Shown: piece after piece, positions 61,288 to 64,000 of the stretch
How positions within the stretch are numbered: position 1 is the first letter of the stretch
Layout: each line of letters begins with the position of its first letter
Source: Sungkyunkwania multivorans
GTDB lineage: Bacteria > Bacteroidota > Bacteroidia > Flavobacteriales > Flavobacteriaceae
Assembly: GCF_042675645.1 (NCBI RefSeq)
Contig: NZ_JBHTJH010000001.1
Location: 210,543 to 274,542 of the forward strand
DNA length: 64,000 bases
Direction of reading: 5' to 3'
Notes under the pieces: model-generated
What the model was told of the DNA's origin: nothing
The model's database searches: none
Seen by the model: the letters and a program-made list of their open reading frames with translations, nothing else
Program-made: the position numbers and the translations under genes

Positions 61288-61716
61288 CTATTGCTGCCGT
61301 TCGATCATCTTTCGTTGGGTCTTAAAGACCACGGCGATTCGATTGGTATCCCCGGCGGTGAGCTCCAATTCTCCGATAACATCCCCGATACGCATCAGGT
61401 GTTTTTTGTCGTTGATCTCTACAAAGAACGCCTTATTGCCTGTTGCATCATCGACCACGAGGTCCTTATAGACGATCTTCGGAAAGGCCGCAGGCTTTTC
61501 CTTAGGTCGTTTTTTGATGGTGGTTTTAGGAACTGGCTTCACGACTGAGATCTTCTTTAGGGTAGTGTCTGTCGTCACCTGTAAGGTATCGGTGGTGGGA
61601 AGGCTATCGACGACCTTTTCTAAAGGGACTTCTGCGGGTTTTTCTATTTTGGCGTCTTTGCAAGCCAGCGACAACAGGGTTGCAACAAGAAGTAAGACGA
61701 AAGAAGAGCGAAACAT
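61288..61716 (-). CDS. Small lipoprotein of unknown function
   Basis: The 142-residue product has a lipoprotein signal (SSFVLLLVATLLSLAC, cysteine at about residue 19). A Thr/Pro/Lys-rich linker follows (SLPTTDTLQVTTDTTLKKIS, KPVPKTTIKKRPKEKPAA). A short beta-rich C-terminal domain (FFVEINDKKHLMRIGDVIGE) ends it. No family recognised. It lies between the patatin gene and the accessory end of the window. Confidence 0.7.
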   Translation of the reverse strand: MFRSSFVLLLVATLLSLACKDAKIEKPAEVPLEKVVDSLPTTDTLQVTTDTTLKKISVVKPVPKTTIKKRPKEKPAAFPKIVYKDLVVDDATGNKAFFVEINDKKHLMRIGDVIGELELTAGDTNRIAVVFKTQRKMIERQQ

Positions 61717-61871
61717 AGGAATGTTGTTTTGGGTGATGGAAGTTACTAAAAAGTATGGACATGATTGATATGGATAGATGGAACGGGTTATCTCACATCT
61801 ACTTCTGGCATCAATCGGCCAATATCGGATGAATCATGTTTGAAACTGCTGTATATACGGGGCTTCTTCGT

Positions 61872-61900
61872 TATCCGTTTTTAACGGTTAAAAACGGATA
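61872..61900. repeat. 29-bp near-perfect palindrome at the edge of the AT-rich region
   Basis: TATCCGTTTTTAAC (61872-61885) and GTTAAAAACGGATA (61887-61900) are exact inverted copies separated by one base. It lies 29 bp before the first attC-like site and 155 bp past the end of the last housekeeping gene. It could be an operator, a recombination site or a terminator. Confidence 0.6.
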
Positions 61901-61928
61901 GCACTTTTAAAAAATTGTATTTTAGGGG

Positions 61929-61990
61929 TATGTTTATACATAGGAAATAAACGCCATTGCGTTTATATACAAGTTGTACGCAATTTAACC
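61929..61990 (+). other. AttC-like site 1 (right half intact, left half degenerate)
   Basis: Right core GTTGTACG (61973-61980) followed by CAATTTAACC, with an inner stem ATAAACGC/GCGTTTAT (61947-61954, 61959-61966) and a 4-nt loop. The left core expected as CGTACAAC is degenerate (only TACA near 61937). It precedes cassette gene 1, like the leading site of an array. Function as a recombination site is inferred. Confidence 0.5.
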
Positions 61991-61995
61991 AGACC

Positions 61996-62433
61996 TTGAA
62001 ACACATATACTATAATTTATATTTAGGTAAAACCAACAGTATTCCGAAAGACGAAAACGGAAAAGATTTTGATGTTGTTTATTGTATTGAGGATAGCAAA
62101 AAAATATCGGCAGAATTAGAGAAAAATAATGACTTAAGATATTCACTATTGATTTTACAAAAGACTCGAACTGAATTAGACGACGCAATCAAAAATGTGA
62201 AATCGGAATGGAATAACTTTACGGATTTACCACTCGAAATTGAACATATTTCGGATGAATTACAAAAAATGACGCGAATCTTTCGTGAACTGATTGTTGA
62301 TGCTGATGACGAAAGTGTAATTTTTAAATCCCAAGTTGTTGGATATGATAAAAAGTCTGTGATTGAATCTAAAGAGGCTCGAAAACTGATTTTAAAAGTT
62401 GCAACTAAATCAAAATGGAACTTTTGGAATTAA
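61996..62433 (+). CDS. Hypothetical protein in cassette 1
   Basis: The 145-residue protein (TTG start at 61996) has no recognised family. It is Lys/Glu/Asp-rich, with the helical segments YSLLILQKTRTELDDAIKNV and MTRIFRELIVDADDESVIFK, and no signal peptide. The TTG is chosen because it lies exactly 23 nt after the G of GTTGTACG, the same distance as the ATG of the next gene. A longer frame from 61957 would run through the site itself. Base composition is more AT-rich than the neighbours. Probably cytoplasmic; role unknown. Confidence 0.55.
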   Translation: MKHIYYNLYLGKTNSIPKDENGKDFDVVYCIEDSKKISAELEKNNDLRYSLLILQKTRTELDDAIKNVKSEWNNFTDLPLEIEHISDELQKMTRIFRELIVDADDESVIFKSQVVGYDKKSVIESKEARKLILKVATKSKWNFWN

Positions 62434-62440
62434 AAAAACT

Positions 62441-62508
62441 GCGTACAACAATGTATAACCGCAATTAATAACTGACGGTTATACTAGACCGTTGTACGTA
62501 ATTTAACC
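62441..62508 (+). other. AttC-like site 2 (complete imperfect palindrome)
   Basis: Outer arms CGTACAAC (62442-62449) and GTTGTACG (62491-62498) are exact inverted copies; inner arms TATAACCG (62454-62461) and CGGTTATA (62476-62483) are also exact. Spacers are 4 nt on the left and 7 nt on the right, so bases stay unpaired on one side, as in integron attC hairpins. The loop is 14 nt. It begins 8 nt after the stop of gene 1 and precedes gene 2. The cores do not fit the classical RYYYAAC/GTTRRRY consensus. Confidence 0.65.
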
Positions 62509-62513
62509 AAACA

Positions 62514-63431
62514 ATGAAAGTTTTAGTTCCGGCATTATTATTTTTTCTTTTTTATTCGTCTTACGGACAAACTGTTTACGAAATAAATAAGGAGGAATTA
62601 GAACATTGTCATACTTGTAAACCGAAAGATAAAAACCCAAATCCAAACCTTGATTGGGTAGAAACTGACTTAACTCGTTACAGAGAAATGGTAAATCCAA
62701 TTACCAACTTGAAACCTACTGTAACTGATTATCTAACTATATATCCTTCACTTTTATCAGGTAAAGGAAATACGTCGAGTAAAACAATAGAATTATTAGA
62801 TGAGCTAAAATTAATTTCACACGATTTTTACGGTGGCTATACAAGTTTTAACCTAAAAATACTAACTTATAATGACCTAATAATCTATTCAAGACTGTAC
62901 ACCGAAGTTGAAGATAATGTTTTTGAAAATATTTATCTTAAAGAGATTACAATTCCATTAACTTGTAGCGGAGCAAATATGGAATACTATAAATTATTCA
63001 ACGAAAATCTATCTGAATATCAAAAAAAATATCCGAATTTTACTTTAGAAATTGACGATAACAAATTCAGCATTGATGCTTTAAATGCCTACTACAATCT
63101 TAACCAAGTTGAGTGGAATTTGAACACTTATCACGTTGATGACGACTTTATTCATTTTGCTAATACTTTTTTCAAAAAGCTTTTAGAAAACAAAGAATAT
63201 GATGTTATCAAAAAGTTGATTTTTGGTGTTAATCCTGTAACAAGGATTTACGCTTATTCTGCATTGGAGAGAGCAAAAAAAGATGGTTATGAAATTGACA
63301 ATGAAACTAAAATGCAAATGGAAATACTAAAGAAAGGTGGATTGAAATTCAAAAGTGGAATTTTAAGTTGTTGGATTGGTAAATTCGATTATGACTATTA
63401 CGATTTTTCCATTGTAACGAAAGAAAATTAA
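62514..63431 (+). CDS. Secreted hypothetical protein in cassette 2
   Basis: The 305-residue protein starts with a Sec signal (MKVLVPALLFFLFYSSYGQ). It has CHTCKPKDKNPNPNLDWVET near the mature N-terminus, alternating helices in the middle and a later IYAYSALERAKKDGYEIDNE segment, with no known family. Cysteines are few (HCHTC, TCSG, SCWIG). Codon use is AT-rich. It starts exactly 23 nt after the core of site 2 and ends 7 nt before the core of site 3, so it is a single-gene cassette. Confidence 0.65.
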   Translation: MKVLVPALLFFLFYSSYGQTVYEINKEELEHCHTCKPKDKNPNPNLDWVETDLTRYREMVNPITNLKPTVTDYLTIYPSLLSGKGNTSSKTIELLDELKLISHDFYGGYTSFNLKILTYNDLIIYSRLYTEVEDNVFENIYLKEITIPLTCSGANMEYYKLFNENLSEYQKKYPNFTLEIDDNKFSIDALNAYYNLNQVEWNLNTYHVDDDFIHFANTFFKKLLENKEYDVIKKLIFGVNPVTRIYAYSALERAKKDGYEIDNETKMQMEILKKGGLKFKSGILSCWIGKFDYDYYDFSIVTKEN

Positions 63432-63438
63432 AAAACTA

Positions 63439-63571
63439 CGTACAACAACGTGTATAATTAATGCCAGCACTCATACACAAAAATTTCTTACTTTTAATTT
63501 AATAAATTTTCGTGTAACAAAACTGTCCCAATAGCTGGCACAAACCATACACGAACACGTTGTGTGCAATA
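63439..63571 (+). other. AttC-like site 3 (long, complete imperfect palindrome)
   Basis: Left core CGTACAAC at 63439-63446 pairs with GTTGTGTG at 63559-63566 using two G-T pairs. Further arms are CGTGTAT (63449-63455) with ATACACG (63547-63553), and TGCCAGC (63462-63468) with GCTGGCA (63534-63540). The central part is about 65 nt of AT-rich sequence. This three-arm layout with asymmetric spacers and a long variable centre is what integron attC sites show. The IS3-like element begins directly after it. Confidence 0.6.
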
Positions 63572-63611
63572 CTGACCCGTCCTGAATAAAGGCTACATAA
63601 TTTCAAACATT

Positions 63612-63983
63612 ATGTATAAAAACGACAAAGTGATCAGACGGTATTCAGAACCTTTCAAACTGAAAATTTTAGACGAACTTACCACCGGAAAACTAAACAA
63701 GTACCAATTAGGTAAGGCCTACGGTATCAATCCAACCACCATCAATGAATGGATCAAGAAGTACAACCGTAAGGACCTTATGAACACCAGAGTGACCGTG
63801 AAGACCAAAGACGAGATAACACGCATTAAACAACTTCAAAAAGAGATTGAACAGCTTAAAAAACTCTTGCTGAAAAAAGATCTGGATGCCATGGTACTGG
63901 AATCCTACCTAGAAGTAGCTGCTCAAGATTTGGGCTACAGATCCGTGGCAGAACTAAAAAAAAAGCTAAGTATAGAACCTTAG
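63612..63983 (+). CDS. IS3-family transposase OrfA
   Basis: The 123-residue OrfA protein has an N-terminal helix-turn-helix of the IS3/IS911 type (KLNKYQLGKAYGINPTTINE, about residues 28-47) that binds the element's ends. A leucine-zipper region follows (IKQLQKEIEQLKKLLLKKDL) for multimerisation. Its end overlaps a nine-base A run with A-AAA-AAG at 63956-63965. A -1 shift there gives a frame open to the window end (residues AKYRTLVITKER), so an OrfAB fusion is expected. Confidence 0.85.
   Translation: MYKNDKVIRRYSEPFKLKILDELTTGKLNKYQLGKAYGINPTTINEWIKKYNRKDLMNTRVTVKTKDEITRIKQLQKEIEQLKKLLLKKDLDAMVLESYLEVAAQDLGYRSVAELKKKLSIEP
63956..63965 (+). promoter_or_regulatory. Programmed -1 frameshift site of the IS3 transposase
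   Basis: A run AAAAAAAAAG spans the last codons of orfA; slipping one base back on A-AAA-AAG joins orfA to orfB. The -1 frame stays open to the end of the window, whereas frame 0 stops at 63983. Confidence 0.65.
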
Positions 63984-64000
63984 TAATAACCAAGGAAAGA

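Larger units (their letters stand above)
63573..64000 (+). mobile_element. IS3-family insertion sequence, left part (cut by window edge)
   Basis: A likely left end TGACCCGTCCTGAATAAAGG starts at 63573, two bases after the third site. It begins with TGA as many IS3 ends do, then orfA at 63612. The orfB transposase domain lies past the window. Length, right end and target duplication are not visible. Confidence 0.7.

Noticed and set aside
1..64000. CRISPR arrays, tRNA or rRNA genes
   Set aside because: No regularly spaced repeats of 25-40 bp, no cloverleaf and no rRNA-like sequence was noticed on either strand. A tRNA scan would be needed to exclude a missed gene.

Overview
The window looks like a chromosomal segment from a member of the Bacteroidota, most likely family Flavobacteriaceae. 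Supporting signs are two SusC/SusD-type loci, a GLPGLI-family protein with a TonB-receptor partner, a fused hypoxanthine phosphoribosyltransferase-adenylate kinase, lipoproteins with short N-terminal signals, and Bacteroidetes-type promoters (TTG, about 19-20 nt, TAnnTTTG) with little sign of Shine-Dalgarno sites. The genus cannot be fixed from the sequence alone.

Layout: (1) 1-13225, minus strand: two adjacent ribosomal operons. The str-type operon rpsL-rpsG-fusA-rpsJ ends in a strong symmetric hairpin terminator. It is followed by its own promoter and a structured leader for the S10/spc operon, rplC through secY (secY is cut by the window edge). (2) 13320-16830: a tandem pair of secreted paralogs and an Omp85-type outer membrane protein. 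(3) 16889-34378: two SusC/SusD loci with accessory surface lipoproteins, separated by an rRNA 2'-O-methyltransferase (RlmB type) and a large FG-GAP/VCBS lipoprotein. The two susC genes share a promoter of identical geometry. (4) 34484-44404: mostly housekeeping genes (rhomboid protease, RarA, YjjG-type phosphatase, RadC, Mpl, TPR protein), interrupted at 40992-41308 by a duplicated hairpin-bearing repeat and a heptanucleotide tandem repeat. (5) 44684-50800: a 2038-residue alpha-2-macroglobulin with a CxEQ thioester motif, an embedded TonB-box/plug-like segment and an in-frame REP-like insertion. (6) 50801-55518: a compact accessory locus with three palindromic sites, a small gene encoding a double-glycine-leader peptide, two four-cysteine secreted peptides, a GLPGLI protein and a TonB-dependent-receptor-like outer membrane protein. 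(7) 55551-61716: housekeeping genes (DUF4136 lipoprotein, Obg, Hpt-Adk fusion, PurK, PurE, patatin). (8) 61872-64000: an AT-rich accessory end with two hypothetical genes, each bounded by imperfect-palindrome sites built like integron attC sites, then the start of an IS3-family element.

The two best candidates for something undescribed are the cassette-like array at 61929-63571 and the peptide/GLPGLI/TonB locus at 51108-55518. In the array, both genes start exactly 23 nt after the first base of the same GTTGTACG core and stop 7-8 nt before the complementary CGTACAAC core. No integrase is visible in the window. In the peptide locus, small secreted products lie directly upstream of an outer-membrane pair that could move or sense them. 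Both interpretations are inferences from sequence layout.
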